DNA of 32,457 bases from an uncultured Varibaculum sp. (GTDB taxonomy: Bacteria; Actinomycetota; Actinomycetes; Actinomycetales; Actinomycetaceae): positions 1 to 32,457 of the forward strand of contig CAMYFZ010000015.1 of NCBI GenBank assembly GCA_947255165.1, read 5' to 3'. Below the pieces are notes generated by a model that did no database searches, had not been told where the DNA came from, and saw only the letters and a program-made list of their open reading frames with translations. Numbering within the stretch: position 1 is the first letter of the stretch; each line of letters begins with the position of its first letter. Positions 20,868-28,759 of the stretch are shown piece after piece. A program made the position numbers and the translations under genes.

Positions 20868-23666
20868 GTGGCAAAACTTAGAGTTCATGAGTTAGCGAAA
20901 GAGCTCGGAACCACTTCGAAAATTGTGCTGCAGGCACTAAAAGACTCGGGGGAGTTCGTCAAAAGCGCGTCCTCGACTATCGAGGCTCCGGTGGCGCGGA
21001 AAATGCGAGAGCATTTTGCCAAACTAGCGGAAGAAGCAGAAACAGCGGCTCCCCAGGCGAAAGCGGCGAAGAAGAAAGACGCTGCTGCCGCCGCTAAAAC
21101 TAAGGTAACGAAGGCGCGGGCGAAGAAGAGTACTAAACCTGCCGCTCCTAAACCTGAGAAACCAGCGGCAACGGAGACTGCGCCGGTGCAGGAAGAACCC
21201 GAACAGAAGCTGGAATCACCCACCCCTGCCAAGAAAACTGGTACCGGATCGGCCCCCAAGCCGGGTCCGAAGCCGGCCGTTAAAGAAACTGAGGCGAAGC
21301 CGCAGGAAAAGGCAGCTAAGCCGGCACCTAAATCCGGCAGGTCAGCGGCGAAACCTGGCCCCAAGCCAGCTCCTCGTCCCGGCGCTCCGCGTCCGGGTAA
21401 CAATCCGTTTGCCTCGGCGCAGGGAATGCCACGTCAAGGTGGTCCGCGTCCAGGCAATAATCCGTTTGCCTCGGCGCAGGGAATGCCACGTCCAGGTGGC
21501 AGTTCGGGGCAGCGTAAGAACGCTGGCCGCGGACGTCCCGGTCGGGGAAATCGTCGGGGGTCGGGGGCAACTCCGAACGTGATGCCCACGCATTCCGCAA
21601 ATGCCCCCATGATGGATCAACCAGCGCCTTCCCGCGGTCAGCGCCGCGGTGGCGGTCAAGGCGGGCCGGGGGGCCCTGGCGGCCCGGGTCGTCCCGGCGG
21701 TCACCGGATGAACAACCGGGGTCGCGGCGGTTTTGGTGCTACCCAAGGTGCCTTTGGTCGGGGCGGATCTTCGAAAGCTAAACGGCGCAAATCAAAACGC
21801 GCAAAACGCGCCGAGTACGAGCAAACAGCTCCGAAGATCGGCGGCGTACAGGTTCCTCACGGAGATGGTTCGACGCCTTTGCGCTTGCGTTCGGGAGCTT
21901 CCCTAGCGGATATGGCAGATCGGATCGACTGTGATCCCGCATCCTTGGTAACCGTGCTGATGACCTTGGGAGAGATGGCTACTTCCAACCAGTCTTTGGA
22001 CGAAGACACCTTGGTCACTTTAGGCTCCGAACTGGGCTACCAGGTAGAGGTAGTCTCTCCAGAGGACGAGGATCGCGAACTGCTGGAATCCTTCGATATT
22101 GACCTTAAGGAAGAAGAGCAAAGCGATGAAGAGGACGCCCTTCCGCGTCCTCCGGTAGTTACGGTTATGGGTCACGTTGACCATGGTAAAACCAAGCTAT
22201 TGGACGCGATTCGCGATACCGATGTGGTGGGCGGCGAACATGGGGGAATTACCCAGCATATTGGTGCCTACCAGGTAAATATTGATATGGATGAGGCCCG
22301 CCGCGCTATCACCTTTATCGATACACCCGGTCACGAAGCATTCACCGCCATGCGTGCGCGCGGGGCGGAAGTTACCGATATTGCGATTTTGGTGGTCGCA
22401 GCCGATGACGGGGTTATGCCCCAAACGGTGGAGGCGATCAACCACGCCCAGGCAGCTAATGTGCCGATTGTAGTGGCGGTTAACAAGGTTGATAAGCCCG
22501 AGGCCAATCCGGATAAAGTCCGCGGCCAACTTACGGAATATGGCTTGGTCGCCGAGGAATACGGCGGCGACGTTATGTTTGTTGACGTTTCGGCTAAACA
22601 GCGTAAAGGCATCCACGAATTGTTAGAGGCGGTGCTGCTAACCGCAGATGCGGCCTTAGAGCTGAAAGCTAATCCGGATGCTCCTGCCCGCGGGGTAGCG
22701 ATCGAAACCCGCCTGGATAAAGGCCGCGGCGCCGTGGCCACTATTTTGGTGCAGCGCGGGACCTTGCGTGTGGGCGACTCGATTGTGGTGGGCTCGGCTC
22801 ACGGCCGGGTTCGCGCCATGCTTGATGAGTACGGCAACCAGGTTGAGGAAGCCGGTCCTTCCTTCCCCACGGCGGTGCTGGGCCTTACCAGCGTGCCCGG
22901 AGCAGGAGATTCGCTACTGGTAGCCGAAGATGAGCGCACTGCTCGCCAGATTGCCGATAAGCGGCAGGCACAACAACGTGCCGCCCAACTGGGCAAGCGT
23001 CGCAAGCGGATTTCGCTGGAAGATTTCAATGCCGCTTTGGAACAGGGCAAGGTAGATACTTTGAACCTGATTTTGAAGGGCGACGTTTCCGGTGCAGTCG
23101 AGGCCTTGGAAGATTCACTGCTCAAGATCGATGTGGGCGAAGAAGTGCAGCTGCGGATTATCCACCGCGGCGTGGGCGCTATCACCCAAAACGATATCAA
23201 CTTGGCCAGTGTGGACAACGCGGTAGTTATCGGCTTCAACGTGCGCCCAGCGCAGCGAGTAGCCGAATACGCCGATTCTGAAGGCGTAGATATGCGCTTC
23301 TACAACGTCATCTACCAGGCAATTGAAGATGTCGAGAGCGCGATGAAGGGTATGCTCAAACCCATTTATGAAGAAAAGCAGATGGGAATGGCAGAAATCT
23401 TGCAGGTGTTCCGTTCTTCCAAGTTTGGTAATATCGCCGGTTCGGTGGTGCGTGAGGGTCTGATCAAGCGGGGCGCTAAGGCCCGCTTGGTGCGTGACGG
23501 CGTAGTAGTTGAACCGGAACTGCAGATTTCTTCTTTGCGTCGCGAAAAAGACGATGTTACCGAGGTTCGCGAAGGCTACGAATGTGGTATTTCGCTGGGC
23601 GTCAAAGACATCAAGGTTGGCGACCAGATCGAAACCTGGGAAATGGTGGAGAAACCACGCGATTAG
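20868..23666 (+). CDS. infB: Translation initiation factor IF-2
   Basis: GTPase that brings initiator tRNA to the 30S subunit and promotes subunit joining. I use the GTG at 20868 ([20 protein letters not shown] four bases upstream), giving 932 residues; an ATG at 20841 lacks a site. Layout: an IF2_N motif (1-55), a long low-complexity segment first rich in Ala/Lys/Pro/Glu and then in Gly/Pro/Arg/Asn (about 60-320), a second IF2_N (~330-400), and the GTPase (GHVDHGKT at about 435, [18 protein letters not shown]). Domain II and the C-terminal domains with [19 protein letters not shown] close it. A 57-bp tandem repeat in the N-terminal part is listed separately. Confidence 0.97.
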   Translation: MAKLRVHELAKELGTTSKIVLQALKDSGEFVKSASSTIEAPVARKMREHFAKLAEEAETAAPQAKAAKKKDAAAAAKTKVTKARAKKSTKPAAPKPEKPAATETAPVQEEPEQKLESPTPAKKTGTGSAPKPGPKPAVKETEAKPQEKAAKPAPKSGRSAAKPGPKPAPRPGAPRPGNNPFASAQGMPRQGGPRPGNNPFASAQGMPRPGGSSGQRKNAGRGRPGRGNRRGSGATPNVMPTHSANAPMMDQPAPSRGQRRGGGQGGPGGPGGPGRPGGHRMNNRGRGGFGATQGAFGRGGSSKAKRRKSKRAKRAEYEQTAPKIGGVQVPHGDGSTPLRLRSGASLADMADRIDCDPASLVTVLMTLGEMATSNQSLDEDTLVTLGSELGYQVEVVSPEDEDRELLESFDIDLKEEEQSDEEDALPRPPVVTVMGHVDHGKTKLLDAIRDTDVVGGEHGGITQHIGAYQVNIDMDEARRAITFIDTPGHEAFTAMRARGAEVTDIAILVVAADDGVMPQTVEAINHAQAANVPIVVAVNKVDKPEANPDKVRGQLTEYGLVAEEYGGDVMFVDVSAKQRKGIHELLEAVLLTADAALELKANPDAPARGVAIETRLDKGRGAVATILVQRGTLRVGDSIVVGSAHGRVRAMLDEYGNQVEEAGPSFPTAVLGLTSVPGAGDSLLVAEDERTARQIADKRQAQQRAAQLGKRRKRISLEDFNAALEQGKVDTLNLILKGDVSGAVEALEDSLLKIDVGEEVQLRIIHRGVGAITQNDINLASVDNAVVIGFNVRPAQRVAEYADSEGVDMRFYNVIYQAIEDVESAMKGMLKPIYEEKQMGMAEILQVFRSSKFGNIAGSVVREGLIKRGAKARLVRDGVVVEPELQISSLRREKDDVTEVREGYECGISLGVKDIKVGDQIETWEMVEKPRD
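21387..21500 (+). repeat. Tandem 57-bp repeat inside infB
   Basis: Two near-identical 57-base units (21387-21443 and 21444-21500) encode [19 protein letters not shown] and [19 protein letters not shown] in the disordered N-terminal region of IF-2. This motif recurs in actinobacterial IF-2 proteins. The high DNA identity (third positions included for most of the unit) points to recent duplication or homogenisation. Confidence 0.8.
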
Positions 23667-23676
23667 CGTTACTGGT

Positions 23677-23715
23677 CGGCTTTTTGGGCGCGAGCATTTT
23701 GCGCCCAAAAAGCCG
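23677..23715 (+). terminator. 15-bp perfect hairpin between infB and rbfA
   Basis: CGGCTTTTTGGGCGC (23677-23691) pairs fully with 23701-23715 around a 9-base loop (GAGCATTTT). It begins 11 bases after the infB stop and ends 20 bases before rbfA. There is no U-run after the stem, so it may be a partial terminator, an RNA processing site or an mRNA-end stabiliser that sets rbfA-truB levels below infB. Confidence 0.45.
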
Positions 23716-23735
23716 CATTAGGTAAAGGAGTTTTC

Positions 23736-24314
23736 ATGGCTGATCAGGCGCGCAGGCGCAGAGTCGAAGACCGGATCCAAACTACGGTGGCTCGGCTTTT
23801 GGAGCGGCGCATCAAAGATCCCCGTATCGGTTTCACCACGATCACTGATTGTCGAGTTACCGGGGATCTGCAGCATGCCACGGTGTTTTATACGGTTTTT
23901 GGAGACGAGGACGACCGCAAGAAAACTGCTCGCGCCTTGAAAAGTGCTAAAGGACTGATTCGTTCCGAGGTCGGCAAGGCGCTAGGGATTCGGCTTACCC
24001 CCACTATCGAGTTCGCTCTGGATGCTTTGCCGGAACAAGCTGCCCGTTTCGAGGAGAAACTGGCCAGTGCGCTGCAATCTGATCAGCAGTTACACGGGAT
24101 TTCCCAGGCGGCGTCCTATGCCGGTGAAGAAGACCCCTACCGTAAACCTCGGGAAAAGAAGGTTTACGAAGAGGAATCGGCCATGCCAGCTTTCACCGAA
24201 TGGACTGGTGAGGAAGATATTTTGGACGAGGACGCGGGCGAGGACGTGCCCGTAGACTCCCCAGAATCCGGCGAGGAAGAAACTTCCGACGCAGACCACC
24301 ACTTTGAAAGTTAA
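23736..24314 (+). CDS. rbfA: 30S ribosome-binding factor RbfA
   Basis: Assists late 30S maturation and cold growth. The RbfA core occupies residues 1 to about 115: RRRRVEDRIQTTVARLLERRIKDPRIGFTTITDCRVTGDLQHATVFYTVFG in outline, LRSEVG-like LIRSEVGKALGIRLTPTIEFALD. The protein is longer than usual (192 residues) because of an acidic C-terminal extension (~130-192) full of Glu and Asp. ATG start with AAAGGAG upstream. The stop precedes truB by 12 bases, so they are cotranscribed. Confidence 0.95.
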   Translation: MADQARRRRVEDRIQTTVARLLERRIKDPRIGFTTITDCRVTGDLQHATVFYTVFGDEDDRKKTARALKSAKGLIRSEVGKALGIRLTPTIEFALDALPEQAARFEEKLASALQSDQQLHGISQAASYAGEEDPYRKPREKKVYEEESAMPAFTEWTGEEDILDEDAGEDVPVDSPESGEEETSDADHHFES

Positions 24315-24326
24315 GTAGCTGCACTT

Positions 24327-25370
24327 ATGGACACTGCCAAAGGCGCTCCAGATTTTGCTCCCGCAGACGGTCAGCTGCCGATTCCGCGTGCGCAAATAAC
24401 CGCTCCTGATGGGGTATTGGCGGTAGATAAACCCTTAGGGGTAACCAGTCATGATGTAGTGGCGCGTCTGCGCCGCTTGGCGGCTACCCGCAAAGTGGGG
24501 CACGCCGGCACCCTAGATCCGGCGGCCTCGGGAGTGTTAGTAGCCGGTATCGGGCGGGGAACGAAACTGCTGCAATACCTGCAAGGACAGAAAAAAACTT
24601 ATGTCACCCGGGTATGTTTCGGGGTGGAAACCGATAGTGAGGACGCCGAAGGTGCGGTGACCGCCAGGCGCGGGGCTAGCCGAGAAGACCTGGAGAATTT
24701 GGAAAGCATCCTGCCGACGTGGCACGGGCAAGTAATGCAAGTGCCCAGTGCTTTTTCCGCGTTGAAAATCCGGGGCAAGCGGGCCGCTGACCGGATTCGC
24801 GCCGGGGAAGAAGTGAAGATGGAACCCCGCCCGATTACTATCTATGAACTTGTTGCCCTGGGGGAGCCGCAAGCGGGCGAACTCGCCGGGGTAGGGGTGG
24901 TTTATCAGGATCTAAGAGTTACCTGTTCAGCGGGTACCTACATTCGCGCCCTCGGCCGAGATTTAGGAAATCAGTTGGGAGTGGGGGCGCACCTAGTGGC
25001 ACTGCGCCGGCTAGCAGTCGGTGCTTTTACTGCCAGCGATGCTGCTATCTCCAACGCGCTCTTTAGCGCCTATAGTCTGGCGGAACTAGCGGAAATAGTC
25101 AGCTCCGGTCAAGAACTGCCGATAGTGAGCCTAGACAAAATCTGTGGGGAACTGTTTCCCAGCTGCCAGGTAACCCCGGAAATAATCACCGCCCTAGGCT
25201 ACGGCCAGCGTCCCGAAGTTACCTCTGAAATCCCTGCTGAACTGGGCGAAGCCTTCCAGGGGGCACCCGCAAAAATCTATGGACTGTATCTGCCCGGCAA
25301 AGAAATATCGCTATTGGCGTCGCCAGTGGAGGGCAAGTGGCGATCTGTACTAAGTTTACAAAGTAGGTAA
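24327..25370 (+). CDS. truB: tRNA pseudouridine-55 synthase
   Basis: Converts U55 of the tRNA T-loop to pseudouridine. The 347 residues include the TruB signature GVLAVDKPLGVTSHDVVARLRR in outline and KVGHAGTLDPAASGVL with the catalytic Asp in GTLDP. Further motifs are KTYVTRVCFGVETDSEDAEG, QVPSAFSALKIRGKRA, and VTCSAGTYIRALGRDLG. A C-terminal domain after about residue 255 is typical of the actinobacterial/bacterial type with a PUA-like tail. An N-terminal extension of about 20 residues precedes the core; a start at a later codon is possible. It is followed after 10 bases by the small Cys-rich gene, whose AAGGAGG overlaps the truB stop region. Confidence 0.95.
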   Translation: MDTAKGAPDFAPADGQLPIPRAQITAPDGVLAVDKPLGVTSHDVVARLRRLAATRKVGHAGTLDPAASGVLVAGIGRGTKLLQYLQGQKKTYVTRVCFGVETDSEDAEGAVTARRGASREDLENLESILPTWHGQVMQVPSAFSALKIRGKRAADRIRAGEEVKMEPRPITIYELVALGEPQAGELAGVGVVYQDLRVTCSAGTYIRALGRDLGNQLGVGAHLVALRRLAVGAFTASDAAISNALFSAYSLAELAEIVSSGQELPIVSLDKICGELFPSCQVTPEIITALGYGQRPEVTSEIPAELGEAFQGAPAKIYGLYLPGKEISLLASPVEGKWRSVLSLQSR

Positions 25371-25380
25371 AAGGAGGAAC

Positions 25381-25533
25381 ATGAGCGAAGAAAATAAAGG
25401 TACCTGCGGTTGTGGTTGTGGCTGCGGCGGCAAAGGCAAAGGCAAGAAAACAGCGGAAGAAAAACGTACCGGCGAGCTAGGAGTGCCCGCGAACGGCAGG
25501 CCGGAACTTGACGTGCGGCAAAGCGAAAAGTAG
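25381..25533 (+). CDS. 50-residue Cys-Gly-repeat small protein
   Basis: A small gene with an ideal ribosome binding site (AAGGAGG, 4 bases before ATG) encoding a 50-residue hydrophilic protein. It opens MSEENKGTCGCGCGCGG, with Cys at 9, 11, 13 and 15 in a CxCxCxC pattern. A Lys/Gly stretch follows, and it ends NGRPELDVRQSEK. The four alternate Cys residues suggest metal binding or a redox-active cluster. The terminal ELDVR recalls the opening of DUF2249-type domains, so it might be related to, or cut down from, such a protein; I am unsure. It sits 10 bases after truB and 3 bases before ribF, so it is cotranscribed with both. I cannot name a function. Confidence 0.75.
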   Translation: MSEENKGTCGCGCGCGGKGKGKKTAEEKRTGELGVPANGRPELDVRQSEK

Positions 25534-25536
25534 ACC

Positions 25537-26526
25537 GTGGAAATCTGGACTACCGATCCACAGCTGGACAAAAAGCAGCGGACTGTCGCCACTATTGGGA
25601 TTTTTGACGGGGTGCATAAAGGTCATACCCGCATTCTGAAAACCGTAGTGGAGCGGGCGCGGCGTGCGGGAGACAAAGCGGTAGCGATTACTTTTTCCCC
25701 GCACCCTTCCCAGCTGCACCATCCGGAAAATCCCACCCTGTTAATCCAGCCGCTGCCTGATCGTCTCGATGCTATGGCGGCATTGGGACTAGATGCCACC
25801 TGGGTGGTGCCGTACACCTGGGAGCTGGCGAATCAAACGCCGCAATGGTTTATTGACCACTATTTTGTAGCGGGTCTGCATGTTAAAGAGCTGGTGGTGG
25901 GTGAAGATGTGCAGTTCGGCCGGGGTAACCGCGGTGATATTGAGACTTTGCGCGAGGCGGGTCGCACCCGAGATTTTCAGGTTATCGAGATTGCCGATAT
26001 TACTGATGACGAGGCGCGTCGCTATTCTTCTACCCGGGTGCGAGACTGCCTGGCCAGGGGAGATGTCCAGGGCGCTGCCCGCATTTTAGGGCGCAGTTAC
26101 CGGTTGCGGGGAATTGTGGAACGCGGTTTTCGGCGCGGACGCCAACTGGGTTTCCCGACTGCAAATCTGGGAGGAACCGAGGGCTTGGCGATTCCTTCCG
26201 ATGGGGTATATGCCGGGCATTTGGTGCGTTCAGTGCCGGGAACCAGCGCGGTTGAGCACTTGCCAGCGGCGATTTCGGTCGGGACCAATCCCCAGTTCGA
26301 GGGGAAGAAAACTACGGTTGAGGCCCATGTATTAGGACGGGCTGACCTTAATCTGTATGACGAGCCGGTGGCGATTGATTTTCTGGCTCGTCTGCGTCCC
26401 ATGCTCAAACTTGAAAGCGTAGAGAAATTGCAATCGCAGATGGATGAAGATTTGCGGGCTTGCAGCGAAATACTGGGGGTTCCTCCCGCAGGCAGGGTTA
26501 ATCCCGAAGAAGTAACCGCACTCTAG
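25537..26526 (+). CDS. ribF: Bifunctional riboflavin kinase / FAD synthetase
   Basis: Phosphorylates riboflavin to FMN and adenylates FMN to FAD. The 329 residues hold an N-terminal nucleotidyltransferase domain (about 1-185): TVATIGIFDGVHKGHTRIL with the HxGH-like motif, VGEDVQFGRGNRGD, and YSSTRVRDCLARGDV. The C-terminal riboflavin kinase domain (about 190-320) has GIVERGFRRGRQLGFPTANLG (PTAN metal/ATP motif), GVYAGHLV, AISVGTNPQFEGKKTTVEAHVLG in outline and LYDEPVAIDFLARLRPMLK. GTG start three bases after the small Cys gene, with no clear own ribosome binding site, so translational coupling is likely. It ends the rimP-to-ribF run. Confidence 0.95.
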   Translation: MEIWTTDPQLDKKQRTVATIGIFDGVHKGHTRILKTVVERARRAGDKAVAITFSPHPSQLHHPENPTLLIQPLPDRLDAMAALGLDATWVVPYTWELANQTPQWFIDHYFVAGLHVKELVVGEDVQFGRGNRGDIETLREAGRTRDFQVIEIADITDDEARRYSSTRVRDCLARGDVQGAARILGRSYRLRGIVERGFRRGRQLGFPTANLGGTEGLAIPSDGVYAGHLVRSVPGTSAVEHLPAAISVGTNPQFEGKKTTVEAHVLGRADLNLYDEPVAIDFLARLRPMLKLESVEKLQSQMDEDLRACSEILGVPPAGRVNPEEVTAL

Positions 26527-26573
26527 GTTTGCTGACCGGTAGCTACTTGGCTCACCTGATAGTGTCTGCTTAC

Positions 26574-26637
26574 TGGAGCTGACGGCAATGAAAAAGCTCC
26601 ATTGCCGCACACTTGAATCCTTAAAGGAGCTATATTT
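26574..26637 (+). promoter_or_regulatory. Mutually exclusive helices ahead of the antiporter gene
   Basis: Three pairings compete. TGGAGCT (26574-26580) pairs with AGCTCCA (26595-26601). CGGCAATG (26583-26590) pairs with CATTGCCG (26600-26607). AGCTCC (26595-26600) pairs with GGAGCT (26626-26631), which is followed by ATATTTTT. The last resembles a terminator whose 5' arm is shared with the first helix, the logic of an attenuator or riboswitch expression platform. It may equally just contain the ribF terminator. It lies 58 to 121 bases before the antiporter start. Confidence 0.4.
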
Positions 26638-26694
26638 TTGGTGGTAAGACTCGCACTATCAAGACTGAAAATAAAAGGCTAGGGAGGATACGGA

Positions 26695-28758
26695 ATGGAA
26701 ACTTTACACTTTGCAGTTGTCGCCTTGAGCTCTGTGTTACTTTCGTCAGTCCTCGACCAGATGATTTCCCGCGTCTCCCTGCCTTTGGTGCAAATCGGGA
26801 TTGGTTTGCTAATGGCCGTTTTTATCAGCGGCCCTCTTGAATTTAGTTTAGATCCCGAGCTGTTCTTGGTGCTCTTTATCGCTCCCTTACTCTATGATGA
26901 ATCCCGAAATGTATCTAAACGATTGCTATATCGGCATCTTTCGGCAGTGCTTAATTTGGCAATCAGCTTGGTTATTTGCAGTTGCTTAGCTGTAGGCTTC
27001 CTCTTGAACTTTTTACAGCCGTCAATCCCGTTAACGGCGGCTTTTGCTTTGGGGGCGGCGTTAGGTCCGACCGACGCGGTTGCGGTAGGAGCCTTGTCGG
27101 GTACGGTAAAACTTAATTCGCGGCAAAGCGCTTTACTAGCTGGTGAATCGCTGATTAATGATGCTTCCGGAATTGTTTCTTTTCAATTCGCGGTGGCGGC
27201 TGCCGTCACTGGTGCTTTTTCTTTAACCAATGCGGCGGGAGCTTTTGCCGTGTCGTTTTTGGGGGGACTATCCCTAGGGGTATTACTGGGGATTATATCT
27301 TTGCTGATACTAAAGGCAGTGCGGGGGATTGGGCTCGAGTCCACGGTTTTCCACGTGACTTTTGAACTGCTCTCACCTTTGGTTTTCTTTATTATTGCTG
27401 AAGAGCTGCACGTTTCCGGGATTTTAGCGGTAGTTGCCGCTGGTCTTGTGGTTACTTTAGTTCCGCAGAGGACGAGTGCTTTTGCTGCTCGGGTACGTCT
27501 GGTGTCCGGTTCGGTTTGGGAAGTTGTCGCGTTTATTCTCAACGGGATTGTGTTCATCATGTTGGGTACGCAAATCCCGGGGGTGTTTAACAGTACTTGG
27601 CATGAAAATTTGAATCCGTTATCCCTGATTGGGTTGGTTTTTGCGATAACTGCCTTAAGCGTAGTTTTACGTTTTGTATGGGTATTGCTTTTAGATTGGC
27701 GTTACTATCGACGTTTGCAGCGAAAGGACAAGTTCTCTAACGAGCTTAAAGAGGCTTTTCCAAGCGGCAAGGTTCGCGCCCTTAAACTTATTCAAAATGC
27801 CCTGGTCACTACTTTAGCTGGACCTAAAGGGGCAGTTACCTTATCGATTGCTTTTACTTTGCCGCTGGTGACGGCGGGAGGTAAAGAGTTTCCTGCCCGC
27901 GGCGAGTTAATCTTTATTGCTTCCGGCGTTATTCTATTGACTTTGTTGATGGCTAATTTCTTGACCCCCTTACTTACTCCTACTCCGGAAATACCTGATG
28001 ATACCGAGCTTCATCAGGCACGTGCCCGGGTAAAGAAGCAGGTAATAAAGGTTTTGCGGGAACAGTTCGCGTCTCGTTCCCCTTTGGCGGTCACGGTGGT
28101 TTGTACGCGTTTGACCCGCCAAATTAATGAGGATTTGGATTCTTCTCATTCCCATAATCTTTTCCGCGAGATTCGGATTGATACTATTCGTCACCAGATG
28201 CGTCTACTTGATGAAATCGCGGATTCTGGGCAGGCAGATAAAGCGGTAGTAGCGGCTATGCGCAAAGTTTTACGTCGCTCCTTACTGTTATCCGGTTCGC
28301 AGTCTACCGCCCATCATCCTGGGAAAAGCTTGCGCGGTGTTGGTCAGTTTCTGCGTAACCGTTTAGGGGACTGGTTTAGGAAGATGCGGTTAAAGTCCGG
28401 TTCTACCCCGGTAATTGAAAATTCTAATGAGATGCATGCTATGCGGGTACGGATGGAAGAGGAAGCCATCAAGTATTTGCGTGCCCGCCAAAGCACCACC
28501 GATGATTTGGAGCGTCAAGTTGCTGCTTATCTGCTAGAGGGCCACCAGGAGATAATGGAGTTTTTGAAGAATTATTCTCGCTCCCATCCGAATAATTTGC
28601 AGGTAAAAGTAGATCAGTTAGAAGAAGAGTCCTTGCGGCTGCAACTGGGGTGTATTCAGGATTTACGGGAGGACGGTATTCTCAGTGATGATTTGGCTGA
28701 TGCGCTGCGGCAGGAAGTTTACCTGTTACAAATGAATTATGCTGATGCTGGTCATTAA
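26695..28758 (+). CDS. CPA1-type Na+/H+ antiporter (NhaP-like)
   Basis: A 687-residue inner-membrane cation/proton antiporter. Residues 1 to about 430 form roughly 12 hydrophobic segments with CPA1 hallmarks: ALGAALGPTDAVAVGAL (about 115-131) and GESLINDASGIVSFQ (about 149-163, with the conserved Asn-Asp), plus VVAFILNGIVFIMLGTQIPG and LAGPKGAVTLSIAFTLPL. The C-terminal third (about 435-687) is cytoplasmic, charged and helical, much as in other long NhaP/YjcE-type proteins, and may sense pH or ions. ATG start with AGGGAGGATA upstream. The stop is one base away from that of the convergent transporter gene. Confidence 0.92.
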   Translation: METLHFAVVALSSVLLSSVLDQMISRVSLPLVQIGIGLLMAVFISGPLEFSLDPELFLVLFIAPLLYDESRNVSKRLLYRHLSAVLNLAISLVICSCLAVGFLLNFLQPSIPLTAAFALGAALGPTDAVAVGALSGTVKLNSRQSALLAGESLINDASGIVSFQFAVAAAVTGAFSLTNAAGAFAVSFLGGLSLGVLLGIISLLILKAVRGIGLESTVFHVTFELLSPLVFFIIAEELHVSGILAVVAAGLVVTLVPQRTSAFAARVRLVSGSVWEVVAFILNGIVFIMLGTQIPGVFNSTWHENLNPLSLIGLVFAITALSVVLRFVWVLLLDWRYYRRLQRKDKFSNELKEAFPSGKVRALKLIQNALVTTLAGPKGAVTLSIAFTLPLVTAGGKEFPARGELIFIASGVILLTLLMANFLTPLLTPTPEIPDDTELHQARARVKKQVIKVLREQFASRSPLAVTVVCTRLTRQINEDLDSSHSHNLFREIRIDTIRHQMRLLDEIADSGQADKAVVAAMRKVLRRSLLLSGSQSTAHHPGKSLRGVGQFLRNRLGDWFRKMRLKSGSTPVIENSNEMHAMRVRMEEEAIKYLRARQSTTDDLERQVAAYLLEGHQEIMEFLKNYSRSHPNNLQVKVDQLEEESLRLQLGCIQDLREDGILSDDLADALRQEVYLLQMNYADAGH

Positions 28759-28759
28759 G

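Noticed and set aside
20885..21403. 172-codon minus-strand ORF over the infB N-terminus, rich in Ala, Gly and Phe
   Set aside because: A mirror of the low-complexity Ala/Lys/Pro coding sequence of infB; not a gene.
21387..21500. Repeats resembling a short CRISPR-like or satellite array
   Set aside because: Two direct 57-bp units in the infB frame with no spacers; they encode the known Pro/Gly/Asn-rich IF-2 motif.
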